A DNA stretch of 64,000 bases. Source: Gambelia wislizenii (taxonomy: Eukaryota > Chordata > Lepidosauria > Squamata > Crotaphytidae). Location: positions 177,711,001-177,775,000 of the forward strand of contig JAUMIR010000001.1 in the NCBI GenBank assembly GCA_030847615.1, in the 5' to 3' direction. The notes under the pieces were generated by a model. That model searched no databases. It had not been told where the DNA came from and was given only the letters and a program-made list of their open reading frames with translations. This document shows, in pieces, positions 42,924 through 54,404 of the stretch (positions within the stretch are counted from its first letter, which is position 1; each line of letters begins with the position of its first letter). The position numbers and the translations under genes were made by a program.

Positions 42924-43245
42924 TTAAGGGCAAGGATTGAGAGGGCAGGTAGTTTTCCTCACCCTACCAAGTAGCTTGTCCACATCCTCGGTATTCACGG
43001 ATTGAAATTGGTCCAGTAAACTTGCATCAACGGAGTTGCTGGACACCTCGTCAATTGTTTCTGTCAAATTGCTGGCATCTAAGTCGGCTCTTATCTGAGA
43101 GATTTTATCTGCAAAGAAGTTGTTAAACACACCACAGCAGGCCGTCATTGGGTTAAGCAATGGGTTCTGCGCAGGAATAACCTATGTTATCTCCCTTACC
43201 ACCCTAAACAGCTCTGCTGGACGGGACTCTGCAGATGCAATATGG
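42924..43245 (-). pseudogene. upstream part of the same L2 ORF
   Basis: It reads SRPAELFRVV..., then FNNFFADKISQIR and KTTCPLNPCP, the region just before RT in L2 elements. It ends at a TAA (42922-42924) where the family normally has a sense codon. A G-run at 42903-42909 then puts the rest out of frame with the RT. These two lesions separate it from 41465-42898. Confidence 0.7.
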
Positions 43246-43249
43246 CATC

Positions 43250-43639
43250 CAACAACTTATAGAGGGCCTCAGAGGGTCTGCTGTTTTTTGACCTGGAGGA
43301 GAAATATCTATTACTTGCATGTGCACACACTGCTGCTCAGACCAAATAGCTTAACCCCATGCTTTGAGAAGCAAGGAGACTGCTTATAATGTGCAGTTTG
43401 GCCTTGAGGTAATTAGAAAGTTAGCTCTTAACAGTGGCATTTGTGTGTTTCATACGGCACTTGAATTTGTGATCCATTGAAAAGCTTGTTTTAATTATGA
43501 GCAACTAACAAGTAAATGAATTTAAAGACTGCTTCAATTTTGTTTATATAGAACTCCAAAAAGCTATTTTATTCCCCACTCTAAAACATCAGCATTAGCA
43601 TTAAGGCAGATGTATCCATAAGTCGACAGGAGACTTGAA

Positions 43640-43672
<33 letters not shown>

Positions 43673-44000
43673 GTTGTTCTGTGTGATAAGTCAGTGCTGA
43701 GGTAATTCTAGTTTTGCAGGCAGATAAGCTCCAATTTCAAAGTGTTACTGTTTCCCTTTGGTCCCTGACTCCGCTGTTTCTCCTGTAGAGAACATGAGAT
43801 CCTTTTCTTATTCTGTTAATACTCTGATACAGTTTAGTGGCAACTAGAAGGACTGTTTTCTCAAAGATTTCTGCAAACTGTTTTCTTTAAACCTCTGAAG
43901 AAGGCTTCAAAATATAGATCAAAGTGCCTCGGGCAGTTCAGTCATGAAACATCACTGTGTAGGATCCTGGGGAATCTTTTTGACACATGGGTACTATAGA
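43250..44000. other. no gene; (AC)n microsatellite inside
   Basis: Contains an (AC)n run at about 43638-43671. Otherwise I see nothing nameable. Confidence 0.5.
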
Positions 44001-44004
44001 TGTT

Positions 44005-44215
44005 TCCTGTTATGTGCCTCCAAGATGACTCTGACTTATGGTGATCCTGTTGTAAGGTTCTCTTGGCAAGATTTGTTCAGAAAGGGTTTTTACTTTCCTT
44101 TGAGGCTGAGAGAGTGTGACCTGAGAGAGTTCATTCAGCGGGTCTTCATGGCTGAGCTGGGATTTGAATCCTGTTTTTCTGGAGTCCTAATAGTCTTGTG
44201 AATACAACCCATGTG
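44005..44215 (-). repeat. tRNA-derived SINE, full head to tail
   Basis: On the minus strand, a tRNA-like head with box B near GGATTCAAATCCCAG (44155-44175) is followed by CAGCCATGAAGACCC and GGTCACACTCTCTCAGCCTC. Then come GCCAAGAGAACC, a CATAAGTCAGAGTCA block and a tail. The order head-body-RTE-like tail matches the lizard tRNA-SINE. The copy is diverged. Confidence 0.65.
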
Positions 44216-44783
44216 ATAAATTGGCCAGTTGCCATATCTTGAAAACAAATTTCATGACACAGTTGCTGTCCCTTTTTACCATATGATTACTCCCCAGAAG
44301 ACCATTTTCTTATATGAAAATGAAAGGGGAAGGGAGTCTTCTTCATGTCCTAAAAAAGTTATGTGGTTTGTTTCAGCTTTATTTTCTGTCCCTGTCTTTT
44401 AGAGGGATTGTTTTTTTTTAAAAAAAATATGCTACCAACAAACATCATGGTATTTTAGCAGGACCTTCACATTTCCTAGGATGCTTCATTTATTGTAACT
44501 TATTCATGGTAAAAGTGGTGTGAAAGGCAAGGGTGCCACTGCTTTCCCATTCAAGTTCTATCTTTCCATTAAAATCTATATCTATTAAATGGAATAAAAA
44601 TACTGGCTTGAAATTACCTTTTAATTTGTTCCCATTTTGTAACAATCTTCTTGAAACAGGATTTTGACACACTCTCTAGGAAAAGTAGTGCTTTGTTCTA
44701 CTTTGCCACCTTGTTTCAATGCTCTACTTGATGTACAGTATTTCTGTTGCTTGTTGGTACTAGGCGTTCTTCATACTTGGCAA

Positions 44784-45018
44784 CTATAGTTGTCTCTTCA
44801 CATTTGCTGGGGTTTGGTTCCAGGACCCCCCATGAATACCCAAATCCGTGAATGATCAAGTTCCATTCTATGCAAAGGCATAGCAAAATGGTGTCCGTTA
44901 TATAAGATGGCAAAATTAAGGTTTGCTTTTTGGATTATTATTTTTTTAAGAATATTTTCAAGCCGTGAATACTTAAAACCGTGAATGCCAAATCTGTGAA
45001 TGTGGAGGGACAACTGTA
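44784..45018. mobile_element. Tigger-like MITE
   Basis: Ends are TATAGTTGTCTCTTCACATT and the mirror AATGTGGAGGGACAACTGTA. The body has GGGGTTTGGTTCCAGGACCC, AAATGGTGTCCGTTATATAAG and ATATTTTCAAGCCGTGAATAC. It is the most complete copy, with both ends present and TA at each edge. Confidence 0.65.
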
Positions 45019-45019
45019 A

Positions 45020-46115
45020 TCTTAGTTTCTCCTTCAGACTTTAGATATCTATCACACAGAAAGCATTGTCCCACCAAAAGATCAAAATGTAAGAGAATGG
45101 CTGGAGCTGGATGACAAATAATACTTAGCTGTTTAGGGGATGGGGTTGCGGGTGGGGGGGGTTGGTAGGATCACGGAAACACTTCAGAATATCCATCCAC
45201 TGACATTAAATGATTTCTTTTGATGGAAGCAAAGTCAAGAGCAAGTAGATGACTCACCTGGGAATAAACATTCTTGAACTCTTCTGGGGAGGGGAATTAA
45301 TTTCTGATCTAGTAACCTCTTGTCCAGACTGATAAAAAGCAAGCTAACAGGAAAATACTGAAGCATGCAAACATAGGCCTATAGGTTGTTTTGTATACAG
45401 AGAGCCTATTTTTCAAGTAAACACCTTTTTTGTAATTTTACTGGTTCTGCATTTGGGGGGAAACATGCTGGGAGCTATGGAAATGATACCTTTCAGGTAC
45501 AGTAGTCCCCTCCTTGTTGATCACATGTTTGGGTACTTTGTTCTGACCTCAGCAGAAGTGATGATGCCAGCTAGGTGAGGCAGCAATGGTGGCACCAGGG
45601 ACAAGTGCATGGGCTAGCAGGGCCAAATGTGGTGTTCGCCCAGCTGGACTCTGAAATTCACCCCAGGTACATGTGACTGCCATTGTGTTGAATCCATGGC
45701 CAGTCTGGAGCATAATGCTCCAGACTGGCCCCAGATTAAGGTGCCAGTTTAGACATCCACCCAGTCTGTAAATTCTCCTTTAGAATGGATTTGAGTGTTC
45801 CAGTTTCTAGTGTGAGGATCTGAAGAATGGGGCAAGTAAAAAAGGCTTGTCCTTGAGTAGACTTCCTATTTTGTTTTTGGTTTTTTTAAATGAGAAAATA
45901 ACCTCTATTTTTAACATGTTTGTCAAGTACTGTAGGTCTGTTTTCCCCCACTGGAGCAAGTAAGAGATTTGGACCAGGTGCTTTGCAGGAGAAAGATAAC
46001 ACATAGCAGAGGAACGTTGAATGTCTTTTTTAGTATCACTTAGTTTCTGAGCCCTCTCCCCCCACACAACTGTTTTGAAGAGTGTGTATGTGTGTCTGTA
46101 AAAAAACCCCAAAAA
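45020..46115. other. mostly unrecognised; one perfect palindrome
   Basis: The only structure seen is the palindrome at 45698-45730. The stretch 45535-45690 shares CTGACCTCAGCAGAAG with the MITE at 56547 and may be a remnant of the same family. Confidence 0.4.
45698..45730. repeat. 16-bp-armed perfect palindrome
   Basis: GGCCAGTCTGGAGCAT is followed by one A and then its exact reverse complement. It may be the centre of a degenerate fold-back element. Confidence 0.75.
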
Positions 46116-46119
46116 CCAG

Positions 46120-46344
46120 GGGCCCTTTCACAGTACACTACGATTCCACTGAAACAGCCATGGATGCATCATGTGGAGTTCTGGGGTTTGTAGATTGGTC
46201 AGAGGCAGTAGAGCCAGAATTCTCCCTGGCTAAGAATTCAAAATAGCCCTCACTACACTGCAGGTCCCAGGATTCTAGAGGATGTTGCCATGGCAGTTAA
46301 TGTGGAATAGAACACTATAATTTTGTAATATGAAAATGGCCCAA
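46120..46344. mobile_element. palindromic MITE, family B
   Basis: GGGCCCTTTCACAGTACACTAC and the mirror CTATAATTTTGTAATATGAAAATGGCCC, with inner inverted blocks around GAGTTCTGGGGTTTGTAG and TCCCAGGATTC. Confidence 0.6.
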
Positions 46345-46349
46345 GGGTC

Positions 46350-46895
46350 TGTTCATCAGATTCACAACACTCATCTATTTTGGCCATAACTACATTTAGG
46401 CCTGACATGAAAGAGAGGCTGAATCTCAGGATGTTCAAAGTGCTGGTTTTGACCTGTAAAGTTCTGTATGGCATGTGTGCAGGTTACTTGAAGGACCGTA
46501 TCTCCCTGTATGAGCCCAGTAGAGTTTTAAGATCATCTAGAGAAACCCTTCTCTCTGTCCCACCACTTTCTCAGGCACAATTGTTGGGACCTTCTCAGTG
46601 GCTCCTCCCAGATTTTGCAAGACTCTCCCCAGAGAGGCCAGGATGGCCCCATCCTTGCTCTCCTTCCGGCAGCAGGTTAAGACATTTTTATGCCACCAGG
46701 TTTTTATGAACTAACAAGAGCTTATAAACTGTTTAATTCATTTTTTAAAAATTATATTTATAATGTAATTTTAACATCGTACTGTTTTTAGCTTGTATGG
46801 TTTTAAAGAGGTTGTTAGATACCTTGGGTTCCTTTGGTGAGAGAAAGGTGGGATAAAAATGAAAATAATAAAAATAAAATAATAATATATTTTAC
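46350..46895 (+). pseudogene. L2-like LINE 3' end with decayed RT carboxy terminus
   Basis: The frame at 46380-46709 reads LNLRMFKVLVLTCKVLYG, YLKDRISLYEPSRVLRSS and LSVPPLSQAQLLGP, a diverged version of the L2 carboxy end. It is followed by a T-rich 3' UTR, TTAGATACCTTGGGTTCC and an AATAATAAAAATAAAATAAT tail. Non-functional. Confidence 0.6.
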
Positions 46896-46943
46896 TTAAA
46901 AGGCTTTATTCCACAAAGAAAACTTATCTTATACATCCTTAGA

Positions 46944-47471
46944 CTCTGGGCTCATCTACATGGGCAGAATTCACCGGCTCCCCGCCGGCATATTCTGGCC
47001 ACAGTTCAGGCCCATTCTTCCCCCATTCTGTAAATGAAATGGGATGGAGTCCAGACTGCCATGCCAGCTCATACCTGCAGCTGTCACCACTTCCGTCTAC
47101 GTCACGTTCTCTGAAGCCAAGAAGCTGGCCCGCAGCATGTGATCAAGGCCCCCTGCATGTGACTAGCTTTGAGCTCATGCTGCAGTACTCCTTCCTGTCT
47201 TCAGAAGGAGCAACACGGATGGCGGATGCAGTGACATGCTGGTATGCGTTTCTGTGGTCCTGCAGGGTCCAATCTGTTTTTTCCTCAATGAAGTGTTTTT
47301 TCACAGGTATTTTGCTGCGACACTGTTGGGCTTTATCCCATCCTCCCCTTTAGCCTTGGGGGTTGTGAGGACTGCCTGGGGGCAAAACAGGTCAAAAGCC
47401 CTCTGTCATTTGGACTGTAGGGCTCTAAGACAGGGGCAAGATTGGGTAAATTTCCCATCAAGGCAAGCCCT
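46944..47471. mobile_element. TA-flanked MITE, family D
   Basis: The start GGGCTCATCTACATGGGC and the end CCATCAAGGCAAGCCCT are family termini, diverged. The body includes GAAGCTGGCCCGCAGCATGTG, CATGCTGCAGTACTCCTTCC, CATTTGGACTGTAGGGCTC and CCGCCGGCATATTCTGGCC, shared with 38283 and 63177. Confidence 0.55.
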
Positions 47472-47714
47472 CTGTCTCTCTTTCACATCAGGTTTATTGG
47501 AAGTTTCTAGTTCCTTCTGATAAACCAGCTCCATACTTTCAAGAGCACTCTGGCATATTGCTTAGCCTTTTTATTAAGGAAGCAACAGATGGTGTAAGTG
47601 CCTTTGTAAAGAATGAGAATGTTTATAAACAAAATACCTTGGTAATTTGTGAAGATTTCAAATATTAAGATGGATGTTCGGTAATCATTGTTGCTTTCTG
47701 AGTCACCAGCAGCT

Positions 47715-47815
47715 TTCCTCAACCTTGGTTTTTTGGATGTGTTTGACTATAGCTCCCATCACCCCTGAGCACTGGCCATGCTGGCTGGGGCTCATGGCAG
47801 TTGTTATTGGAAAAA
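47715..47815. repeat. fold-back MITE fragment
   Basis: GTTTGACTATAGCTCCCATCACCCC...CTGGCCATGCTGGCTGGGG, one side of the 'gttggactacaactcccag' class with a poor second arm. Confidence 0.35.
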
Positions 47816-48000
47816 ACCAAAGAGAAAAGGGCCTCCTTAAAGAACAAGGTAGCTCTATTCAGTGGCAGAAAACCCTCCACACATAGGAAATGACTGGGGA
47901 GTGGTTTGCTCAGTCTCTCATTTTGAGGGCTACAGCAGACTTCAGAACCTTGGTGGCTGGAAGAATATATCTGATGTACAGGACCTAGATCACTTGGAAG

Positions 48001-48023
48001 TGTGTGTGTGTGTGTGTGTGTGT
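48001..48023. repeat. (TG)n microsatellite
   Basis: About eleven TG units. Confidence 0.9.
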
Positions 48024-48454
48024 ACAGGTTTTAATTTTAGCCAGGACAGCTGACACTGACCAGATCCTGTTTTCATCCATAACTTCCCTAACACACATTA
48101 GTGAAGACTTTTTGCTTCAGCCCCAGGCTTTCTGGAATAGGATGTGTCTGCACTTTGTTCACCAAGATCATTTCCAGAAAATCCTAAGAGTGGAAAAAAA
48201 GGCCTTACCCTGGATACTTTAGTTGCCCCATAACTGCTTTTGCTTTCTGTACAGATAGCTTTGCCTGTCACCCCACTGAAAGACTACTCTGAAAAGATAT
48301 TCGTGCCACTGGGTTTGTTCTCACTTTTTTCTATTGCTTGTTCTATTGGTTGGGGAACGCTAAGAAAATATTCTGCAACCTGGAGCTTGAATTGAATGTG
48401 GCACACCTTACTCCAGGCTGATGGGTACATTTAGTTGTTGGGCGGGGTGTTGTT

Positions 48455-48880
48455 CTTTGCTTTGGGGAAAAAAATATTTATATCCCATCCTCTGTCTTAA
48501 GAACTCAGGTTAGCATTCAGTAAAACAGCATGATCAGTTAAAATTATGTAAGCAGTAAAAGGCTAAAAACTTATTAAACAATTTAAGAAATTAAAAGAAG
48601 ACAGATTAAGGCCAGTTAAAATAATGCAAAACAATTTAAAATCATGCATGTGTGTGGTTCTGTGTAAAACTGGTTAGGCCCCAAAGTTTTTTTGTTTCGT
48701 TTCGTTTTGGTTTTTTTGTAACTAACCATGTTTTCATTTGGCACCAAAATGACAGCAGTGTAGGTGCCAGTTGGGCCTCTAAGGGGAAGGCATTCAATAA
48801 CTTGGGGTGCCACAGCAGAGAAAGGACTTTCCATTGTCTTTCCTGGCTGAAAGAGGACGTGACAGCAGCAGAAGACTGGG
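48455..48880 (-). pseudogene. L2-like LINE 3' end
   Basis: On the plus strand ATTTATATCCCATCCTCTGTC leads through an A-rich stretch to GTGCCAGTTGGGCCTCTAAGG, CATTCAATAACTTGGGGTGCC and GAGAAAGGACTTTCC. These are the complement of the L2 end (last coding segment and UTR). Heavily decayed. Confidence 0.45.
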
Positions 48881-48895
48881 CAGGAAAAAGGTGGG

Positions 48896-49225
48896 TGCCA
48901 GTCTAGACGTGATGGTATACTGCAAGTGGGTGTGCATTTTTGCCCAATTTGCATGTGTGCGCATCTATTTGAATGGAGCTTTCTTTCACATGCTCCAATA
49001 AAGGGCAATAGAGTGAAAATGTGCATCAGTGCATATGTTGATATCCATCTACGTGCATTTTCTGGAAAACTTTGGGGGAAACTACGAACCCTTTTACCGT
49101 GCGGTTGGTGGAGTTTCTAGCCCCCCTCCTTTCAAATCCTGCGGATCTCATTCACAGCATGTTGGGACAGATCGTATTCTACTCACGTTCTACGAGGAGC
49201 ATTTTAACTGTCTATACAACTGTGG
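48896..49225. mobile_element. TA-type MITE related to family E
   Basis: Ends are AGTCTAGACGTGATGG and AACTGTCTATACAACT. Interior words are TTTTCTGGAAAACTTTGGGG, GAGTTTCTAGCCCCCCTCC and TGTTGGGACAGATCG, which follow the family E interior loosely. Confidence 0.4.
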
Positions 49226-49671
49226 GACTGTCATCTCATCTGTAGGTAGGCTCAGTAGTTGGAATACATATAGCTGGTACTGACTAACAAACAGATTCAG
49301 TATCAAATTGGTATCATATTTATAAGCATTCTGATAGAGGAAACGTTTACTTTTTCAAAGAATTCTCTTCTAGTGCATAATGCTGGAGCATGCATGCTAG
49401 TCATGCTCTGTGTTCATTACCATATTACTCTCAGAGATTGTGTAATTCTTAATGCCAGCCAGATCTGGGAACCACTTGACAATTCAGTTCCCAGTTCAAT
49501 TTTTGCACCCACCCCCTCACCTCCTCATCAAAAGAAACCAGAAAACAAGAGGATGAGGGTAAACAGGCACATGAAATATCAGGCAAGAAATAGCGGAGAG
49601 AATTGTTCCAAACAGAAGGTGACTACTCCAGGATCCTAGAGTCTGGATATTAATAGCAATCAGTGAGATTT

Positions 49672-49908
49672 GGGACTCTTTCACACTACACAATTACAAC
49701 ACTATGATTCCACGTTAACTGCCCTGACAGCATCCTATATTATACTGGGACTGGCATTTCAGGAAGGGACATTTATCTGGATTCTCAGCCAGAGAGCTCC
49801 TCTACTACCTCTGATCAAACTACAAACCTTAGGATTCCGTAGGATGCAGCCATGAAATTTAAAGTGGAATCATAGTGCTATAATTGTGTAGTGTAAAAGG
49901 GCTATTGC
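49672..49908. mobile_element. palindromic MITE, family B
   Basis: CTCTTTCACACTACACAATTAC and the mirror GCTATAATTGTGTAGTGTAAAAG give well-preserved terminal repeats. Internal arms include TCCACGTTAACTGCC and AAATTTAAAGTGGAATC. Confidence 0.7.
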
Positions 49909-50163
49909 TGAGAGTGATGAGTTAACAAGAAAGGATTTATGCATGTTCCTAACAAAGCCCCATGGCTAGCCTGAATGCTAACTGTGGGCGGTCAGAGGAA
50001 TCTTGTTTTGCATTCCAGGCTGTAGAAGAACTTCAGAGGAGGTCTTATTTATTTATTTCTAAATTAAAAAAATATTTCTTCCTTCAGCTAGAGGTTGTGT
50101 TGTTTTTGCTGCAGCTCTTATTTTACAAGTTAAAAGTATGGCCTCTTCAAATGAAGACTGTTC

Positions 50164-50411
50164 TCTCTCTGGCTTTTCTTCACAAACGAAGATTCAGGAA
50201 GGACTCATCCCGTGCTTTCCGCAAGTGCGCTGATGACTAAAAAGGCCAATCCGAGATAGACAAGTCTGGTTGCAGAAAGCACAGCAGAGGGTCTCCTTGG
50301 GTGATGTTTCCGGGTTGTGATTCTTTCTGCGTTGTCATTTCTCTTCAAGACTTGTTCGGCGTGAGCTCTCAAATAAGGCTGCAGCATTGTGGATAGTGCG
50401 TCTCCATGCAT
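50164..50411 (-). pseudogene. 3' end of the 58-62 kb LINE
   Basis: 248 bp, minus strand. It covers the last coding part (zinc-finger end) and tail of the full-length LINE: on the plus strand CTCTGGCTTTTCTTCAC...GAAGATTCAGGAAGGACTCATCC...GATGACTAAAAAGGCCAATCC, ending at CATGCATTG. Dead 5'-truncated copy, the third copy of this LINE in the window. Confidence 0.8.
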
Positions 50412-50645
50412 TGTTACATAAAATGTGGCAACTTGTCTGTGACTGCAGAAGTACGGTAAAAGTAACTCTGTAGCTGAGTAGATTGTCTTGTGAGGTGTTG
50501 AGGAACGTAAAAAAAAGAATTGGGGAGAAACAAAACTTCTTATGCCCAGACTCTGATTGTGTCAGTCCTGATGAACCTGAAACAAAATCTCCTCCTTTGT
50601 CATCAGACTTTAGTTTGTTACAGGAGTAATAAACTCAGGACTCTC

Positions 50646-51258
50646 AGAGCCCATCTACATGAGGGGACAAAATCCAAAGTACTGCATAGTATTGGCATCT
50701 TGCAGCAGCAGCGACATGTCTAAATGTTTTTTCTGCCCTTGGAAGCCCCCATAAGCCTCGCATTCCTGATGGCATCTGTGAGTGATTTACTCACGTTAGT
50801 TCTTCACCGCTGCTGTGTTGTTGTTTTTTAAAGTCATCCCAAGGTGCGCTGGTGCGATAGAGCAATTTTCCAATTTTATAGGACAGCAGAACAGAAAATG
50901 TTCATCCTGTTTTATTGCCTTAGTGAGCAATTGCTAAAGCGAAAATCCAACATGGCGACAACAGGCACTTGTCCTGCTAGCAAGCCCCGCCCTCCGCTCT
51001 CACTTGGCCAATCAGCTTAGTGCTTCCCTTCAAATTTTTTGTTGTTCGATAGTACAAATGAGCAAGAATGCGCACCCCCTCGCAGTTTTTGAAAAAGCAC
51101 TGGGATATCTGTGGAGGCTTTTACCCTGTTGTTTTTGCTGTTTTGGGTCCCCCTCCTTTTGAATAGTGTGGATTGGTACTGGATCCTGTCTGGACAGGTA
51201 GGCTTTCCAGCAAATTCCATGTGGGGTATTTCACTGTTTAGACAGGCCCTCAGCAATT
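50646..51258. mobile_element. TA-type MITE, family E
   Basis: GAGCCCATCTACATGAGG begins it and TCACTGTTTAGACAGGCCCT ends it. Interior CCAACATGGCGACAACAGG, GCAAGCCCCGCCCTCC and TTGGCCAATCAGCTTAGTGC mirror 29690-29830. Non-coding. Confidence 0.55.
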
Positions 51259-51329
51259 CGGATATATTGTTATGCCCAAAATTGGGAATTTCAGGTTACA
51301 AAGAAGCGTTCAAGATCAGAGGGGCAGTG

Positions 51330-51470
51330 GGAGATGCAGGATTATTTTAATGCTACAATTTGTTTAATTTTGTTTACAGTGTTTTGATTTTTATCTGTAC
51401 CTGTTTTTAATCTTGTTGTAAGCTACCTTGAGTCTCAGTTCTGACATAAAGATGGGGTATATATCAAATA
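51330..51470 (+). repeat. L2-type LINE 3' tail
   Basis: TTTAATCTTGTTGTAAGCTACC and TTGAGTCTCAGTTC precede GGGGTATATATCAAATAAG, the typical L2/SINE 3' end. Confidence 0.5.
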
Positions 51471-52357
51471 AGTGCTAGGGGTGGGACAGGGGAAGGGTGG
51501 GGAGATAAGAGAGAGTTTGGGTGCTTTTTCAGCATATTCTTTCTTGAATGAAAAAACTAGTGTCATAACAAGATAGAAAGCAAGAGCAGAGTCAAGTCAT
51601 TCTTGCCTGGCCGTAGATCTGAATTGGTTTCTGGTCCACACACAAAAGCTAGAATCAGCCAAAACTGAAAGTATGTACTTGGATTGTGAGGGTTTTTTGA
51701 TATATTTTCAAAATTCTCCTGTATAAGATCCATCTGCCTCATCTTTACCATGACTAATTTCTAAATGTTTGATTTCTTTGTACAATAGTCATACATTGGC
51801 ATGAGATGTTTCTTGGCTAGAAGAGGTGTGATATTAGTTGTCCTAATTGAAGAAAAGTGTGAGATTTGGGGCTGGGTTCACTTCTGATTTCTGATCTGCC
51901 TTATGTTGTTTACTTCTAATTATCAAAGAAATGCTTTGGCTGGTGCATGCTAACTATGTGCCAGAAATAGCTTGTAACAATCATTCTCCATGTGAGGCAG
52001 ACCTCCTATGTTTCCAGATTCTTTATGATCCTTTCCAATAGGTATAAAGCAAGAGGCTGCATGCTTCATGTTAATTGTCAAAGAACAAGGTAGACTTAGA
52101 GTGCAGAAAACATTATCCCCCCCACACTGTGTTAATACCTTCTCACTGAGTGCCAAAGTGATCAGTTCCTGTAGCAGTTATTAGAGCAATATCTGTTTTG
52201 TCTTGAACACAAACTACATATCATGTATTTTAAAATGTGGGTCTGCCCTTCATGTAGGGCAGGGGTGGGGAGAGTGTGCCCTGTGGGGCTGCATGTAGTC
52301 CCCCAGTTCCCTTTCTGCACCCCCAGGCTCCATGGGACATTCTCAAAGCCTCCAGAA

Positions 52358-52361
<4 letters not shown>

Positions 52362-52394
<33 letters not shown>

Positions 52395-52395
52395 G
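52362..52395. repeat. (TAA)n microsatellite
   Basis: About eleven AAT units. Confidence 0.9.
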
Positions 52396-52454
52396 GCTCA
52401 GTCAGGAACTGGAAGTGATGTGATGTCACTTCCAGTTTACCAGTGACATGCTGA

Positions 52455-52680
52455 TTTGAATAAGACTTAAATTCCACCTAAACGTTAGGAAGAACTTCCT
52501 GATGGTAAGAGCTGTTTGACAGTGGAATACACTGCCTTGGACTATGGTAGAGTCTCCGTTGGAGGTTTTTAAATAGGCTGGATGGCCATCTGTCGGGCGT
52601 GCTTTGATTGTGTCTCCTTGCATAGCAGGGGTTGGACTGGATGGCCCTTGCAGTCTCTTCTAGCTCTATGATTATATGAC
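52455..52680 (+). repeat. CR1 LINE 3' end
   Basis: TTAGGAAGAACTTCCTGATGG, GAGCTGTTTGACAGTGGAA, TTGGAGGTTTTTAAATAGGC, GGCCATCTGTCGGG, and finally CTTCTAGCTCTATGATTATATGA. This is the classical CR1 3' UTR ending in the tandem ATGATT-type octamer. 5'-truncated. Confidence 0.75.
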
Positions 52681-52969
52681 CACCAGAGGTGTACAAAGGG
52701 CAAAAATTATCACTTGGTCCTCACATCTTTGCTTGCTCCTGATGTGGAAGTAAAAAAATAAAGGGTTGTGCAAGAAAAAGGTGCTGGACAACCCTTTCCT
52801 TAGATGCTTTCCCCCTCAATTGTGCCCCCTTCCAGAAATAGAGCCCAAGTAGAAGAATGGCACCTAGGGGTACAGATTCTCAGGGTGGAATTGATGCACC
52901 TATCTGTCCCTTTGGCCCTCTCTAAATTGAACCACAAGCTCCCACACCTGTCTTTAAAGCAGACACAAG

Positions 52970-53090
52970 AATCATGGGCCTCTCCAGGTGTTGTTGGACT
53001 GCAACTCCCAGGATTCCTCAGTGTTGGTTATGCTGGCAGTTCAGCAACATCTGGATGGCTGCATCATTCCTACCCTTGCCTTAAATGTGT
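52970..53090. repeat. fold-back MITE fragment
   Basis: CCAGGTGTTGTTGGACTGCAAC and CTCCCAGGATTCC with a returning AGTTCAGCAACATCTGG arm. Confidence 0.5.
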
Positions 53091-54265
53091 GTGGGGGGGG
53101 CTGCCCATCATTAGAGCTTAGGCGTATTACAGGAGTCTTCATGTATGCTTGCTTTTCTTTCTTTTGCTGTAACAGTTACAACTGCCTCTGGTGTTTTCTC
53201 TTATTTGGGCTATACACCCAGATATAGAGATGGCACCTTTGTGACCTGACCAAAAAACCCTTTTGACAGAACCATTATAGTTGTGGCAGCCTATCTTCTT
53301 TTTCTGTCTATCTCGCCCTACTTTCCTTTCACTGAGGTTTTGGAATAAATACAGCATTTTTAGAAACGCTAACATGAAGACTCCTTTGTAATGGAGAGGG
53401 AACAGACTTTGAGCTTGAAAAACAAGAACTGACTGTAACCATGTGGATATGTGTTGCATGAAAACAATAAAATAAAAACAGGAATCATTTCCTTGTATCT
53501 ATGGATTCTTCATATTGACATTAGGGCTAGTTCGTCTGTAACTTACTTTTCCAGTCATACTACATGATATCATTTCAACCAAGATTGTATTACAAGAACA
53601 CTTGTCAGGGAGGTTTTAGCTGTAAGCTTGTGCAAAGCATTTGTCTTCTGACTTATGAAAGAAGAGTAATGATTTGCCTTTCCTCTTTAAAAAAAAAAAA
53701 AGATTCTAGTTGCTGAAAGCAGGACCACAAAGAGATTTTGAGTTCAGATTGAACCTTAGACAACTATTGCAATGCTTAATGTAAATTTACCCCAAAGAGC
53801 ATTGTACCTTTGTCCATGACAGTGTTACATAAACCGAATCAGTTGTTACTCTGGTCCAGTATCAGCCAACAGGATGACCACATGGAGAATCAGGTGAAAG
53901 AGATGACTCACTTTCTGCATGCCCAGCTTCCATGAGAAACTAGTTGCAAGAGGAAAAAGAAGGCTTTCTACTCAGATGATATTATAGATGCAGTCCTTAC
54001 TGTGTCCTACACTCATTTTTACTAGTAAATTCAGTTTATATTATACAAGCATGAAGCAAACACAACAAACAAGTGTCACAAGTAGGGGGAAACTGAGAAG
54101 AAAACTTCAGGTGGGGAGAAGGGAGGAGGGAATTATTCTGGGCTTGATATGTTTCAGATAATAGTCCATGAAGCATTTTCCTGCATTGTTGTCAATGTTC
54201 TCCCCTTGAAGAGGGCTTGTTGTCTGGAACATCTTGCTTCCATCACAAGTTGCAATGAGTAGGTC
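53090..54265. other. no recognised feature
   Basis: Intronic sequence with an A-run at about 53690. Nothing nameable. Confidence 0.45.
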
Positions 54266-54269
54266 TTAA

Positions 54270-54400
54270 GGTAGGAGTGGGAATTGTACAGCCCTCCAGA
54301 TGTCACTGAACTACAACTCCCAGCAGCATAGCCAATAATGAGGAATACTGGGACTTGTAGTCAGATAATATTTAGACCACAGTGGTTCCCTATCCCCTCC
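54270..54400. repeat. fold-back MITE fragment
   Basis: CCTCCAGATGTCACTGAAC, CTACAACTCCCAGCAGC and the returning ATACTGGGACTTGTAGTC show the class arms. Confidence 0.5.
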
Positions 54401-54404
54401 TTAG

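Larger units (their letters stand above)
41190..43245 (-). mobile_element. L2-clade LINE, 5'-truncated and inactivated
   Basis: A minus-strand LINE from about 43245 down to the (AAT)n tail at 41197-41232. The 3' end has the reptile L2 words TTTATACCCTGCCCC and GGGGCGGCTTACA on the plus strand. Recovered coding covers the region before the RT and the whole RT. The endonuclease is missing (5' truncation). The RT frame is separated from its upstream part by a stop and a frameshift. Confidence 0.8.

Noticed and set aside
43638..43671. CRISPR or other spaced-repeat array
   Set aside because: Plain dinucleotide microsatellite. No spaced direct repeats of constant length were found anywhere in the window.
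44130..44215. tRNA gene on the minus strand
   Set aside because: No full cloverleaf can be read; the box-B-like word belongs to a SINE head.
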